Source of the DNA: Halomonas campaniensis | GTDB taxonomy: Bacteria > Pseudomonadota > Gammaproteobacteria > Pseudomonadales > Halomonadaceae | Direction: 5' to 3' | Length of the DNA stretch: 64,000 bases | Assembly: GCF_002211105.1 (NCBI RefSeq) | Contig: NZ_JPUA01000003.1 | Coordinates: 62,001 to 126,000, forward strand | In this document: piece after piece, positions 25,611 through 33,724 of the stretch | Position numbering within the stretch: the stretch's first letter is position 1 | How the letters are laid out: each line of letters starts with the position of its first letter | The notes under the pieces: generated by a model | What the model was told of the DNA's origin: nothing | Database searches by the model: none | Seen by the model: only the letters and a program-made list of their open reading frames with translations | Program-made: the position numbers and the translations under genes

Positions 25611-26345
25611 ATGGCGTCCAACTCCAAGAACGAATCTGTTCAGAATACCCCTTTTCAGAACTCCCCTTTTAAAAACACGGCGCTTAGTGTTCCTGACTTC
25701 AAGCGCGATGATGTTGAGCTGCTGAAACGGGAAACGCTCCACCAGGGGTTCTTCCGCCTGGAAGCCTTGGAGCTTCGCCATCGGCTGTTTGAAGGCGGCT
25801 GGAGCGAACCCATGCGTCGCGAAGTGCACAATCGCTTTGATGCGGTGGGGGTACTGCTCTACGACCCTGAGCGTGATGCGCTGGTACTTATTGAGCAGTT
25901 TCGTGCCGGCGCCATTGATGACGCCGCCTCTCCCTGGAAACTCGAACTCGTAGCCGGTTTGGCAGAAAAAGGTGAATCGCTGGAGGATGTGGCGCGTCGG
26001 GAGGCGTGGGAAGAGGCGGGTTGCAAAGTAACTGAGCTGACCAAACTTCACACTTATTACCCAAGTCCGGGCGCCTGCAACGAGCAAGTGACACTATTTT
26101 GTGGTTTGGTAGATACCTATGGGTTAGGGGGAGTTCATGGCTTGGATGAGGAGCATGAGGATATTCGTGTTCACGTTATGCCGTTTGCCAACGCCTGGGA
26201 ACTCTTAACACAGGGGCGGCTCGACAACGCCATGTCGTTAATTGGTCTACATTGGCTGAATAGCCAACGAGCCTCACTACGTGCCGCTTCTCAGCGAGCG
26301 TTGCCGAAAAGTGAAACGACGAAAAGCGAAACAGACAAGGAGTGA
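25611..26345 (+). CDS. nudF: ADP-ribose pyrophosphatase (Nudix hydrolase)
   Basis: 244 residues. The Nudix box is complete: it starts at GLAEKGE and runs to REAWEEAGC, matching GX5EX7REUXEEXGU. Residues PSPGACNEQVTLF downstream are typical of ADP-ribose pyrophosphatases. It splits ADP-ribose to AMP and ribose-5-phosphate. The first about 30 residues are polar, Asn/Pro/Phe-rich and unlike the family core. Its stop overlaps the yqiB start region, and the order nudF-yqiB-cpdA matches that of E. coli. Confidence 0.92.
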   Translation: MASNSKNESVQNTPFQNSPFKNTALSVPDFKRDDVELLKRETLHQGFFRLEALELRHRLFEGGWSEPMRREVHNRFDAVGVLLYDPERDALVLIEQFRAGAIDDAASPWKLELVAGLAEKGESLEDVARREAWEEAGCKVTELTKLHTYYPSPGACNEQVTLFCGLVDTYGLGGVHGLDEEHEDIRVHVMPFANAWELLTQGRLDNAMSLIGLHWLNSQRASLRAASQRALPKSETTKSETDKE

Positions 26346-26347
26346 AC

Positions 26348-26794
26348 ATGGCGAGAACGGCCTATGTCACCGATTTAAAATCGCTCCAAGGGGAGTGCAG
26401 CGCCAACTATCTGCGTTTGGTGCGCCTGGTGGGCGATATGGAGGCCGGCCAGCGTCGTGATATCGCCCTGCGCGGTGATAAACACTATTTCGGTGATCTG
26501 CATCTCTATATTCAAGAGCAGGCGCCTTACACCACCATGGTGGATGTTTCTCAGACCGGCCCGCTTGATACAGTGTTGGAGGGGCCGCGCATGCGTGTGC
26601 ATCTCTATCACGATGTGCGCATGGCGGAAGTCACCGATTTTCAGCGCGAACGCCACTTTAATGGCCGCTACCGCTACCCCAATGCCCGAATGCATCAGCC
26701 GGATGAGAAGCTGCAGCTCAACCGCTTCTTAGGTGAATGGCTGGCTCATGGGCTTGCTCATGGTCATACCATCGATGTGCCGGAGATACCCTAA
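26348..26794 (+). CDS. yqiB: DUF1249 family protein (YqiB)
   Basis: 148 residues; the ATG at 26348 is chosen because AAGGAG stands five bases upstream. The family is small and conserved in gammaproteobacteria, always near nudF and cpdA; its function is not known. Visible features are a charged helical start (SLQGECSANYLRLVRLVGD) and a RMHQPDEKLQLNRFLGEWL block near the end. The stop overlaps the cpdA start by one base (TAATG), so the three genes form one translational unit. Confidence 0.85.
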   Translation: MARTAYVTDLKSLQGECSANYLRLVRLVGDMEAGQRRDIALRGDKHYFGDLHLYIQEQAPYTTMVDVSQTGPLDTVLEGPRMRVHLYHDVRMAEVTDFQRERHFNGRYRYPNARMHQPDEKLQLNRFLGEWLAHGLAHGHTIDVPEIP

Positions 26795-27558
26795 TGCGTG
26801 TGGTGCAAATTACCGACGCTCATCTCTACGCCGATATCGAAGCGCGTTCCCGAGCGGGAATTCCCTGGCGACAGTTTCAACAGGTATTGAGCGCAGTCGT
26901 CGCCGAGAAGCCCGATATCGTGCTGTTTACCGGTGATATTAGCCAGGATGAGTCAGCCGCTTCCTACGCCTTGGCAGTACAGGCGCTGGAGCAGTTGCCT
27001 TGCGCTTGGTACTGGCTGCCGGGTAATCACGATCAGCCTGCGTTCATGGCGGCCGAACGGCCGATGGTCGATCAAGTGGACTTGGGGTCGTGGCGCATTC
27101 TGCTGCTCAATACCCAGGTAGCGGGCAAGCCTTTTGGGGAACTGGGCAGCGAGCGGCTAGCCAAGCTGGCTGAGCAGTTAGAGGAGGATGACAGGCCCAC
27201 CCTGATTGCCATGCACCACCCGCCGGTAGATGTGGGCGCGGTGTGGATGGATGCTATTGGCCTACAGGATCGCGATGCATTTTGGCAGCTGCTAAGCCGA
27301 TACCCGCAGGTCAACATCATCCTGTTTGGTCATACGCACCAAGCTTATGCCGAGCATCATGTTGTAGGCGTAGGTAAAAGCAAAGGTGAGGTGACTGTTG
27401 ATGTTTATGGCTGCCCGGCGATGGCGGATCAGTTCCTGCCCGGCGCTGAGCAGTTCGCTATTGATGAAGCTTCCCGCCCTGGCTATCGGGTAATTGATTT
27501 GGGGTGGAGCGATGCCTTGGGAAGCGAGTGGCAGAGCTGGATTGAGCGCATCGATTAA
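26794..27558 (+). CDS. cpdA: 3',5'-cyclic-AMP phosphodiesterase
   Basis: 254 residues from the ATG at 26794, which overlaps the yqiB stop. It has the calcineurin-like metallophosphoesterase motifs in order: TDAHL (with Ala in place of Ser/Thr), GDISQD, GNHD, MHHPP and FGHTHQ. CpdA hydrolyses cAMP with iron or another metal in the cytoplasm, lowering CRP signalling. The gene order nudF-yqiB-cpdA supports the assignment. A weak inverted repeat spans its stop codon. Confidence 0.92.
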   Translation: MRVVQITDAHLYADIEARSRAGIPWRQFQQVLSAVVAEKPDIVLFTGDISQDESAASYALAVQALEQLPCAWYWLPGNHDQPAFMAAERPMVDQVDLGSWRILLLNTQVAGKPFGELGSERLAKLAEQLEEDDRPTLIAMHHPPVDVGAVWMDAIGLQDRDAFWQLLSRYPQVNIILFGHTHQAYAEHHVVGVGKSKGEVTVDVYGCPAMADQFLPGAEQFAIDEASRPGYRVIDLGWSDALGSEWQSWIERID

Positions 27559-27580
27559 TAGCCTTATCGCACTATTAATC
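27553..27580 (+). terminator. Inverted repeat at the end of cpdA, weak terminator candidate
   Basis: GATTAATAG (27553-27561) and CTATTAATC (27572-27580) are exact inverted repeats with a 10-base loop. The stem is AT-rich and followed only by a short pyrimidine stretch, so its terminating strength is doubtful. Confidence 0.35.
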
Positions 27581-27589
27581 TTCTATAGG

Positions 27590-27719
27590 TGATTTGGGAA
27601 TAAAAAGATAGTTATTAATTCTTTTGGGTTATTATCAACTCGGCGTTACCCTACCTCCATTCGAACATACAATATTCTTTAGCTTAAGTGACGAGCTTGT
27701 TCTTGTGAGGTAAGGGGCC
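27590..27719 (+). promoter_or_regulatory. Promoter region of cysDN
   Basis: A TACAAT hexamer at 27668-27673 is a reasonable -10, with only a weak -35 (GTTACC, 27645-27650), as expected for an activator-dependent promoter. Just upstream, 27605-27640 is AT-rich with repeated TTATTA elements, the sort of place where the sulfur regulator CysB binds. The CysB link is inferred from pathway knowledge, not from a clear motif. Confidence 0.3.
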
Positions 27720-28712
27720 ATGACCCAATTGTCTACTATTTCTTCAAAGGAGCGGTCTTCAGCGACACGCTCTGCCGCGCCACAGCAGGAGGCTTTCAAT
27801 ACCCCTGATGCCGCGCGCTTGACCCACCTCAAACAGTTAGAAGCCGAGTCTATCCACATTATCCGTGAAGTCGCCGCCGAGTTCGCCAACCCGGTGATGA
27901 TGTACTCCATCGGCAAGGACTCATCGGTCATGCTGCATTTGGCGCGGAAGGCTTTTTATCCTGGTACACCGCCGTTTCCGTTGATGCACGTGGACACCAC
28001 CTGGAAGTTCCGCGAGATGATCGAGTTCCGCAACCGCATGGCTGAAGAGGCGGGTATGGAGCTGATCGTGCATACCAACGAAGAGGGGCGGGCCGCCAAT
28101 ATCAACCCTTTTGATCACGGCAGCGCCAAGTACACCGATATCATGAAAACCCAAGCGCTCAAGCAGGCGCTGGATAAGTATGGGTTTGATGCCGCTTTTG
28201 GTGGTGCGCGTCGGGATGAAGAGGCGTCCCGGGCCAAAGAGCGCGTCTATTCGTTCCGCGATAAGTATCACCGCTGGGATCCCAAGAATCAGCGCCCTGA
28301 GCTTTGGAACGTATATAACGCCAAGGTCAATAAAGGTGAATCAATCCGCGTGTTTCCGCTCTCCAACTGGACCGAGCTGGATATTTGGCAGTACATCTAT
28401 TTAGAGTCGATTCCCATCGTGCCCCTCTACTACTCGGCGAAGCGGCCGATCGTCGAGCGCGACGGTATGCAAATTATGGTCGATGATGACCGACTGCCGC
28501 TGGCGCCCGGCGAAGTGCCGGAAATGAAGTCAGTGCGATTTAGGACACTGGGCTGCTATCCGTTGACCGGTGCGGTGGAGTCTGAAGCGGCGACGCTGCC
28601 GGAAATTATTCAAGAGATGCTGCTGACCCGAACCAGTGAGCGCAGTGGCCGTGCCATTGACCGCGACCAAGTGGGCTCAATGGAGAAGAAAAAGCGCGAG
28701 GGGTACTTTTAA
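27720..28712 (+). CDS. cysD: Sulfate adenylyltransferase subunit 2
   Basis: 330 residues. From residue about 33 the sequence tracks E. coli CysD ([20 protein letters not shown]), with the PP-loop [13 protein letters not shown] and the C-terminal signature EKKKREGYF. The first about 30 residues (Ser/Ala/Thr-rich) are an extension compared with E. coli; no better start was found. CysD transfers AMP to sulfate to form adenosine 5'-phosphosulfate, with energy from CysN GTP hydrolysis. cysN starts one base after the stop, so they form a two-gene operon. Confidence 0.95.
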   Translation: MTQLSTISSKERSSATRSAAPQQEAFNTPDAARLTHLKQLEAESIHIIREVAAEFANPVMMYSIGKDSSVMLHLARKAFYPGTPPFPLMHVDTTWKFREMIEFRNRMAEEAGMELIVHTNEEGRAANINPFDHGSAKYTDIMKTQALKQALDKYGFDAAFGGARRDEEASRAKERVYSFRDKYHRWDPKNQRPELWNVYNAKVNKGESIRVFPLSNWTELDIWQYIYLESIPIVPLYYSAKRPIVERDGMQIMVDDDRLPLAPGEVPEMKSVRFRTLGCYPLTGAVESEAATLPEIIQEMLLTRTSERSGRAIDRDQVGSMEKKKREGYF

Positions 28713-28713
28713 T

Positions 28714-30165
28714 ATGTCTCACCAATCCAATTTAATTGCCGACAATATCGAACAGTACCTGCACGAGCACGAAAACAAAGATCTGCTGCGCTTTATTACC
28801 TGCGGCAGCGTCGACGACGGCAAATCGACGCTGATTGGCCGCCTGCTTCACGACTCGAAAATGATCTTTGAAGACCAACTGGCAGCGATCACCCAGGCCT
28901 CTAAAACCAGCGGCACCACCGGCGATACCGTTGATTTGGCGCTGCTGGTGGATGGTCTGCAATCGGAGCGCGAGCAGGGCATTACCATCGATGTGGCGTA
29001 CCGCTTTTTCTCCACCGATAAGCGCAAGTTTATTATCGCCGATACGCCAGGGCACGAGCAGTACACCCGCAACATGGCCACTGGTGCTTCAACGGCCAGA
29101 CTGGCGATTATTTTGATCGATGCCCGCTACGGTGTGCAAACCCAGACCCGCCGTCATAGCTTTATTGCCGACCTGCTGGGTATTCAGCACCTGGTGATTG
29201 CGGTTAATAAGATGGATCTGGTGGACTTCTCCGAGCAGCGTTTTAACGAGATCGTCGATGAGTACCGCGCTTTTGCCACTAACCTGCAGGCGCCGGATAT
29301 TCGCTTTGTGCCGATGTCGGCCCTGAATGGCGACAACGTGGTCAATCGTAGCGAACAGACGCCCTGGTATTTTAGCGACGGTTACCAAGGGAAAACGCTG
29401 ATCGAGCTATTAGAGAGTGTCGAAATCACCCGCGATCAAAACCTCAGCGATTTGCGCTTACCGGTGCAGTACGTGAACCGCCCGAACCTTGATTTTCGCG
29501 GTTACTGCGGCACTTTGGCCGCGGGTGTACTACGCCCTGGTCAAGCCGTTAAAGCACTGCCTTCGGGTAAAACATCCCGGGTTGCACGGGTAGTTACTTT
29601 TGATGGCGACCTTGCGGCCGCTTATCCCGGTCAGGCCATCACGGTAACCCTGGAAGATGAGATCGATATCTCCCGTGGCGACTGGCTGGTGGCAGCAGAT
29701 AGCGAGCTGCCGCTCTCCAACACCTTTAAAGCCGATATTGTCTGGATGCAGGAAGAGGCGTTAACGACGGGTAAGCTCTACGATTTCAAGCTGGCGACCC
29801 GCGATCTTTCCGGCCAAGTCAGCGCGATTGATTACCAGATCGACGTCAATACCTTGGAGAAGCATGCGACTCACTCGCTTGGGCTAAATGCGATTGCCCG
29901 CTGTGACGTGGAGCTGACCGCTGCTATTCCGGTGGATGATTACCGCACCAGCCCTGGAACCGGCAGCTTTATCATCATTGACCGGTTGACCAACGTGACC
30001 GTAGGCGCTGGTATGATCCGCGGCACGGCAAGCGCCCCAGGCAATGCTTCAAACACCACAGATTGGGCCGCCTTTGAGCGTGACTTGAACGCCCTGGTGC
30101 GTAAGCATTTCCCTCACTGGGAAGCGAAAGATATCAGTGGATTGCTGGGCAATCAGTTAGGCTAA
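28714..30165 (+). CDS. cysN: Sulfate adenylyltransferase subunit 1 (GTPase)
   Basis: 483 residues from the ATG at 28714, directly after the cysD stop. Translation-factor GTPase motifs are present: GSVDDGKST (G1), DTPGHEQY (G3) and NKMD (G4), followed by the EF-Tu-like beta-barrel domains. It couples GTP hydrolysis to APS formation by CysD. There is no fused APS kinase (CysC) at the C-terminus, so that enzyme must be elsewhere. Downstream is a GC-rich hairpin (30185-30205). Confidence 0.95.
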   Translation: MSHQSNLIADNIEQYLHEHENKDLLRFITCGSVDDGKSTLIGRLLHDSKMIFEDQLAAITQASKTSGTTGDTVDLALLVDGLQSEREQGITIDVAYRFFSTDKRKFIIADTPGHEQYTRNMATGASTARLAIILIDARYGVQTQTRRHSFIADLLGIQHLVIAVNKMDLVDFSEQRFNEIVDEYRAFATNLQAPDIRFVPMSALNGDNVVNRSEQTPWYFSDGYQGKTLIELLESVEITRDQNLSDLRLPVQYVNRPNLDFRGYCGTLAAGVLRPGQAVKALPSGKTSRVARVVTFDGDLAAAYPGQAITVTLEDEIDISRGDWLVAADSELPLSNTFKADIVWMQEEALTTGKLYDFKLATRDLSGQVSAIDYQIDVNTLEKHATHSLGLNAIARCDVELTAAIPVDDYRTSPGTGSFIIIDRLTNVTVGAGMIRGTASAPGNASNTTDWAAFERDLNALVRKHFPHWEAKDISGLLGNQLG

Positions 30166-30184
30166 AAATCGTTGTGATATGCTA

Positions 30185-30205
30185 AGGGGGCGCTCCAGGC
30201 CCCCT
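30185..30205 (+). terminator. GC-rich hairpin after cysN
   Basis: AGGGGGC (30185-30191) pairs with GCCCCCT (30199-30205) around a 7-base loop. No U-tract follows, so it may only attenuate transcription into the Rpn gene. Confidence 0.35.
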
Positions 30206-30236
30206 CACGGCCTAATGCAGCTAATTAGAGGCATCC

Positions 30237-31199
30237 GTGAGCATCAATCATCACGATACCGGCTACAAAGAGTTATTCAGCTACCCGGAGTTTGTTCAGC
30301 AACTGATTGAGGGCTTTGCGCCTGACGAGCTTGCCGCCTTAATGGATTTCTCCACGTTGAAGAACCACAGCGGCAATTACATTACGCCGCTGTTTGAGGA
30401 AAAGTTCGAGGATGTGGTGTGGTCGGTCAGTGTCACTTGGGAAGGTGTGACGCAGGAAGTATTTCTTTATATTCTGCTGGAGTTCCAGTCCACAGTGGAT
30501 CGCTCCATACCGATTCGTTTGATGCATTACGTTGCTTGCTTCTACGATCATCTGCTTAAACAAAAAGCCACCACATTTAGTCAAGGCTTACCACCGATTT
30601 TGCCCATTGTGCTCTATAACGGCTCGAAGTCCTGGACAACGCCACCCGATATCTATGACATGATAACGCCAGAACCGCCGGGTTTTCTCCAGGTTTACCA
30701 GCCTCGACTACGCTACTATCTAGTTGATGAAGGGCGCTATACTGATGAACAGTTAGGGCTAGTAAGGACGCCGCTCAGTGGGGTGTTTAGTGTTGAGAAT
30801 GCGGGTGAAAGCTGGGAGGCCTTGCAACAGGCGGTAGATCGCATTGTGGCTATCATTCAAGCAGATCCTAACAAGGAGCGCATTGACCGGATCGTTACCC
30901 GCTGGATCAAGCGTCACTTGCAACGGCTTGGGGCTGAGGTCAATCTGGGGCAGCTCAACAGTTTGGTGGAGGATAAGGATATGTTGGCAGAGAACTTAGA
31001 GAACCTAGTAAAGAAAGAGCGTCTAGAAGGGCGCCTAGAGGGTTTCGCGGGGCTACTTCGCATGCAACTGGCGTTCAAGTTTGGTGATTTGCCGTCATGG
31101 GTGGACACAAAACTCGCAACGGCAACCGACGAACAACTCGGTGAGTGGGGAACCCAGATGCTGACCGCCAGCTCCCTCGATGAACTGTTTAAAGGCTAA
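30237..31199 (+). CDS. Rpn family recombination-promoting nuclease / putative transposase
   Basis: 320 residues starting at a GTG with AGAGG upstream. The N-terminal two thirds show the PD-(D/E)XK nuclease pattern of Rpn proteins: KELFSYPEFV near the start, Asp59 in FEDVVW, and Glu82-x-Gln84 in LLEFQS. The C-terminal part (from about 245) is a charged helical domain (KKERLEGRLEG) with the family's small tail. Rpn proteins are DNA nucleases named for promoting RecA-independent recombination, and some act against phages. An in-frame ATG with a strong ribosome site lies at codon 249 (separate entry). The gene stands alone and ends at a strong terminator. Confidence 0.88.
   Translation: MSINHHDTGYKELFSYPEFVQQLIEGFAPDELAALMDFSTLKNHSGNYITPLFEEKFEDVVWSVSVTWEGVTQEVFLYILLEFQSTVDRSIPIRLMHYVACFYDHLLKQKATTFSQGLPPILPIVLYNGSKSWTTPPDIYDMITPEPPGFLQVYQPRLRYYLVDEGRYTDEQLGLVRTPLSGVFSVENAGESWEALQQAVDRIVAIIQADPNKERIDRIVTRWIKRHLQRLGAEVNLGQLNSLVEDKDMLAENLENLVKKERLEGRLEGFAGLLRMQLAFKFGDLPSWVDTKLATATDEQLGEWGTQMLTASSLDELFKG
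30981..31199 (+). CDS. Possible short intragenic product of the Rpn gene (C-terminal domain only)
   Basis: Within the Rpn gene, an in-frame ATG at 30981 is preceded by GGAGG (30968-30972) with an 8-base spacer, a better ribosome site than that of the full gene. Translation from it would give a 72-residue product with no nuclease motifs. In E. coli rpn genes, short C-terminal products made in this way have been reported to inhibit the full-length nuclease. The same arrangement here is an inference; no internal promoter was recognised. The shared stop is at 31199. Confidence 0.4.
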   Translation: MLAENLENLVKKERLEGRLEGFAGLLRMQLAFKFGDLPSWVDTKLATATDEQLGEWGTQMLTASSLDELFKG

Positions 31200-31227
31200 G
31201 GTTGCGTTATAAAAATGCAATTATGCC

Positions 31228-31266
31228 AAACACAGCGGCACGCCTCCCAGGCGTGCCGCTGTGTTT
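31228..31266. terminator. Bidirectional terminator between the Rpn gene and tupA
   Basis: A perfect 17-base-pair stem (31228-31244 with 31250-31266) and a TCCCA loop, starting with AAA and ending with TTT. It sits between two convergent genes. Confidence 0.88.
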
Positions 31267-31280
31267 AAGGGGCGCAAATA

Positions 31281-32090
31281 TCACTCAGCATTAGGGAAAA
31301 ATAGCTGCTGATCATCTACCTCAAAATCCGCAATCGCTTGCTGGCCCTGTTCAGAAACCAGCCACTCGTGCCACTGGGCGGCGAGGTCGTGCTTCAAGTG
31401 CGGATGACGCTCTGCCGAAAGCAATAGGCTGCCATACTGATTGAATAGCGCTTCATCGCCCTCAAACAGCAAGGTAAGGTCTTGTGGGTTGTCAAAGGCG
31501 ACCCAAGTGGCGCGGTCGGTAAACGTATAGGCATCCATGCCCGCGGCGGTATTCAGTGTGGGGCCCATACCGCTACCCAGTTCGCGGTACCACTCACCCT
31601 GTGGCGTAACCCCGGCATCTTCCCACAAGCGCAATTCCGCGCGGTTTGTGCCGCTATCGTCCCCGCGTGAGGCGAAGGGGGACTCGCTCTCGGCAATGCG
31701 CTGCATGGCATCGACAACGGTTTCGCTATCGCGGATGCCCGCTGGATCATCGCTGGGGCCAACAATGACGAAATCGTTGTACATCACATTGAGTCGTTCG
31801 GTGGCGTAACCATCGGCCACAAACTGCTCTTCACCGGCGGTGTCGTGAACCAGCAGGCTATCCGCATCGCCACGGCGGCCAATTTCGAACGCTTGACCGG
31901 TGCCTACAGCGACCACGCGCACATCAATCCCGGTTTCTTCGCTGAATGCGGGGATGATAGCGTCAAACAAACCTGAGTTTTCGGTCGATGTGGTCGACGC
32001 CAGCGTAATGTAGTCATCGGCTGCCATGAGTGTTGCGCTGAATGTAAGTCCCAGTGTTCCTGCAGTGATAAGCGCGGTAGTCTTATTCAT
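31281..32090 (-). CDS. tupA: Tungstate ABC transporter substrate-binding protein
   Basis: 269 residues with a signal peptide (cleavage near residue 23, LMAA|DDY). Typical TupA blocks are visible: LASTTSTENSGLF, VVAVGTGQAFEIGRRGDAD, LLVHD and VMYNDFVIVGP. The Thr/Ser-rich start of the mature protein binds the oxyanion. TupA has much higher affinity for tungstate than for molybdate. It is the last gene of tupB-tupC-tupA. AAGGAG precedes the ATG. Tungsten use implies a tungsten enzyme elsewhere in the genome, such as a formate dehydrogenase. Confidence 0.93.
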   Translation of the reverse strand: MNKTTALITAGTLGLTFSATLMAADDYITLASTTSTENSGLFDAIIPAFSEETGIDVRVVAVGTGQAFEIGRRGDADSLLVHDTAGEEQFVADGYATERLNVMYNDFVIVGPSDDPAGIRDSETVVDAMQRIAESESPFASRGDDSGTNRAELRLWEDAGVTPQGEWYRELGSGMGPTLNTAAGMDAYTFTDRATWVAFDNPQDLTLLFEGDEALFNQYGSLLLSAERHPHLKHDLAAQWHEWLVSEQGQQAIADFEVDDQQLFFPNAE

Positions 32091-32134
32091 GTTCGTACTC
32101 CTTGTTGATAGTTTATTTCACGGCCAATTCAGGG

Positions 32135-32866
32135 CTACCAAACCAGTTCGCCCCGAATAAATGCCCCCGCTTCACGCGAGGTGGGGGCGGTTAAAAAAGC
32201 GTGGGCCGAAGTGTGTTCGAGCAGTTCCCCGTTATGCATAAACACAATGTCATCGGCTAGACGGCGTGCTTGGTGCAAATCATGGGTGGTCATGACGATA
32301 CGAGTACCGCTGTGATGAAACTCCTGTACCGCATCTTCGACGGCCTTGATGGCCGCAGGGTCGAGTGCCGAGGTGGGTTCATCTAAAAACAGTACTTGGG
32401 GGTTGAGCAGCCAGGCCCGCGCCAACGCCAAACGCTGTTGCTCGCCGCCGGAAAGCACCCGCGCAGGCCGTTTGGCTAGGTGTGCTAAGCCAAACTTCTC
32501 AAGGGCACTCATCGCCTGGGCTTTTCGGGGTAATGTAGTCAGCTCTGGACGTGCTGCTTTGTTGATGGCCAGCACATAGGTGAGATTATCCAGCGCTGAG
32601 CGGCGTAGCAGCACCGGGCGCTGAAAAACCATCGCTTGCGCGGGCTGCTCACCTTGCCAGCGGACTGATCCGCTGGTAGGCGTTAATAGGCCATGGGCCA
32701 AGCGCATTAGTAGGCTTTTGCCTGCGCCATTCGGCCCCATTATTAGCGTTCGCTGGCAGCCAACCAAGCGTAGTGAGGTAGGTTTGAGCAGCGTATGGCC
32801 GCGATGGATGAAGCCCACGCTATCGAGTTCAAGGGGAGCGACGGGGGGCATATGACGTGCGTTCAT
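32135..32866 (-). CDS. tupC: Tungstate ABC transporter ATP-binding protein
   Basis: 243 residues with Walker A GPNGAGKS, Q-loop (MVFQRP), ABC signature LSGGEQQR, Walker B VLFLDEPTSAL and the H-loop histidine (MTTHD). It energises the TupB permease. The start overlaps the tupB stop by four bases (ATGA). It lacks a C-terminal TOBE domain, unlike ModC, which agrees with the tungstate-specific assignment. Confidence 0.92.
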   Translation of the reverse strand: MNARHMPPVAPLELDSVGFIHRGHTLLKPTSLRLVGCQRTLIMGPNGAGKSLLMRLAHGLLTPTSGSVRWQGEQPAQAMVFQRPVLLRRSALDNLTYVLAINKAARPELTTLPRKAQAMSALEKFGLAHLAKRPARVLSGGEQQRLALARAWLLNPQVLFLDEPTSALDPAAIKAVEDAVQEFHHSGTRIVMTTHDLHQARRLADDIVFMHNGELLEHTSAHAFLTAPTSREAGAFIRGELVW

Positions 32867-33567
32867 CCCAGCCGCCTTTTTGCCGTTTCACCAATGATAT
32901 GGGCGATCGCGTTAATCATGGTGACCAGGGCGAGCAGGATGATCCCCAAACCTAGCGCCATGGGCAGATTGCCCTTGCTGGTTTCCAGCACAATGCTGGT
33001 GGTCATCACCCGGGTGACACCATCAATATTGCCGCCCACAATCATTACCGCGCCCACTTCTGCGCTGGCCCGGCCGAAGCCTGCCAGGATCACCGTTAAT
33101 AGCCCAAAGCGCGCATCCCATAGCAGGGTGGGGATCATACGCAGGCGCGTCAGTCCCAATGAGTTCAATTGTTCGGCATACTCGCCGTGGAGCGCCTCGA
33201 CCTGCTGGCGGGTAAGGGCGGCGATAATGGGCATTACCAGAATCACCTGAGCGATCACCATCGCCGTGGGGGTAAACAGCAGCCCCCACTCGCCCAGGGG
33301 GCCTGCGCGCGAAAGCAACAGGTAGACACAAAGACCAGCCACGACGGGCGGTAAGCCCATTAGAGCATTCAGGGCGACAATCACGACGTTACGTCCAGGA
33401 AAGCGCCATAGCGCCAGGGCGGCGCCTAAGGGCAGGGCTATCAGGCTGGCGATCACTACCGCCATCAGCGATACCTGCAGCGAGAGCGTTACAATGGAGA
33501 TGAGCGCACTATCCATACCCAGGATCAGGGCGAGGGCGGTGCTAAAAGCGTTGTCACTGGTCAGCAT
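32863..33567 (-). CDS. tupB: Tungstate ABC transporter permease
   Basis: 234 residues, about five membrane helices, with the permease EAA-like loop near EQLNSLGLTRLRMIPTLLWD and TAMVIAQVILVMPIIAAL. This is the family of TupB/ModB-like permeases. It is the first gene of the operon, with the promoter in the 157-base gap shared with the divergent regulator gene. The end overlaps tupC by four bases. Confidence 0.92.
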   Translation of the reverse strand: MLTSDNAFSTALALILGMDSALISIVTLSLQVSLMAVVIASLIALPLGAALALWRFPGRNVVIVALNALMGLPPVVAGLCVYLLLSRAGPLGEWGLLFTPTAMVIAQVILVMPIIAALTRQQVEALHGEYAEQLNSLGLTRLRMIPTLLWDARFGLLTVILAGFGRASAEVGAVMIVGGNIDGVTRVMTTSIVLETSKGNLPMALGLGIILLALVTMINAIAHIIGETAKRRLG

Positions 33568-33667
33568 TGAACGTCGGCATCATTGTTGTTTGGGAGCTGT
33601 TGTTTGAGAATTGGCGTGTAAAAACAATTGCGCAATAAGTGGCATGATGTACCGTTAAGGGACTAAA

Positions 33668-33692
33668 TGCACCCAGACCTGAAATGGGTGCA
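33668..33692. promoter_or_regulatory. Palindrome in the tup divergent promoter region, candidate tungstate operator
   Basis: TGCACCCA (33668-33675) and TGGGTGCA (33685-33692) are exact inverted repeats around a 9-base spacer. They lie 33 bases before the regulator start codon and about 100 bases from tupB. The position suits a regulator that controls itself and the transporter. Binding is inferred. Confidence 0.6.
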
Positions 33693-33724
33693 GTTTTATG
33701 CAGTCTTAAACAAGGGGCAGCGGT

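Noticed and set aside
30237..31199. Rpn gene considered as an insertion sequence transposase
   Set aside because: No terminal inverted repeats or target duplications flank it, and the family is a nuclease named transposase by older annotation.
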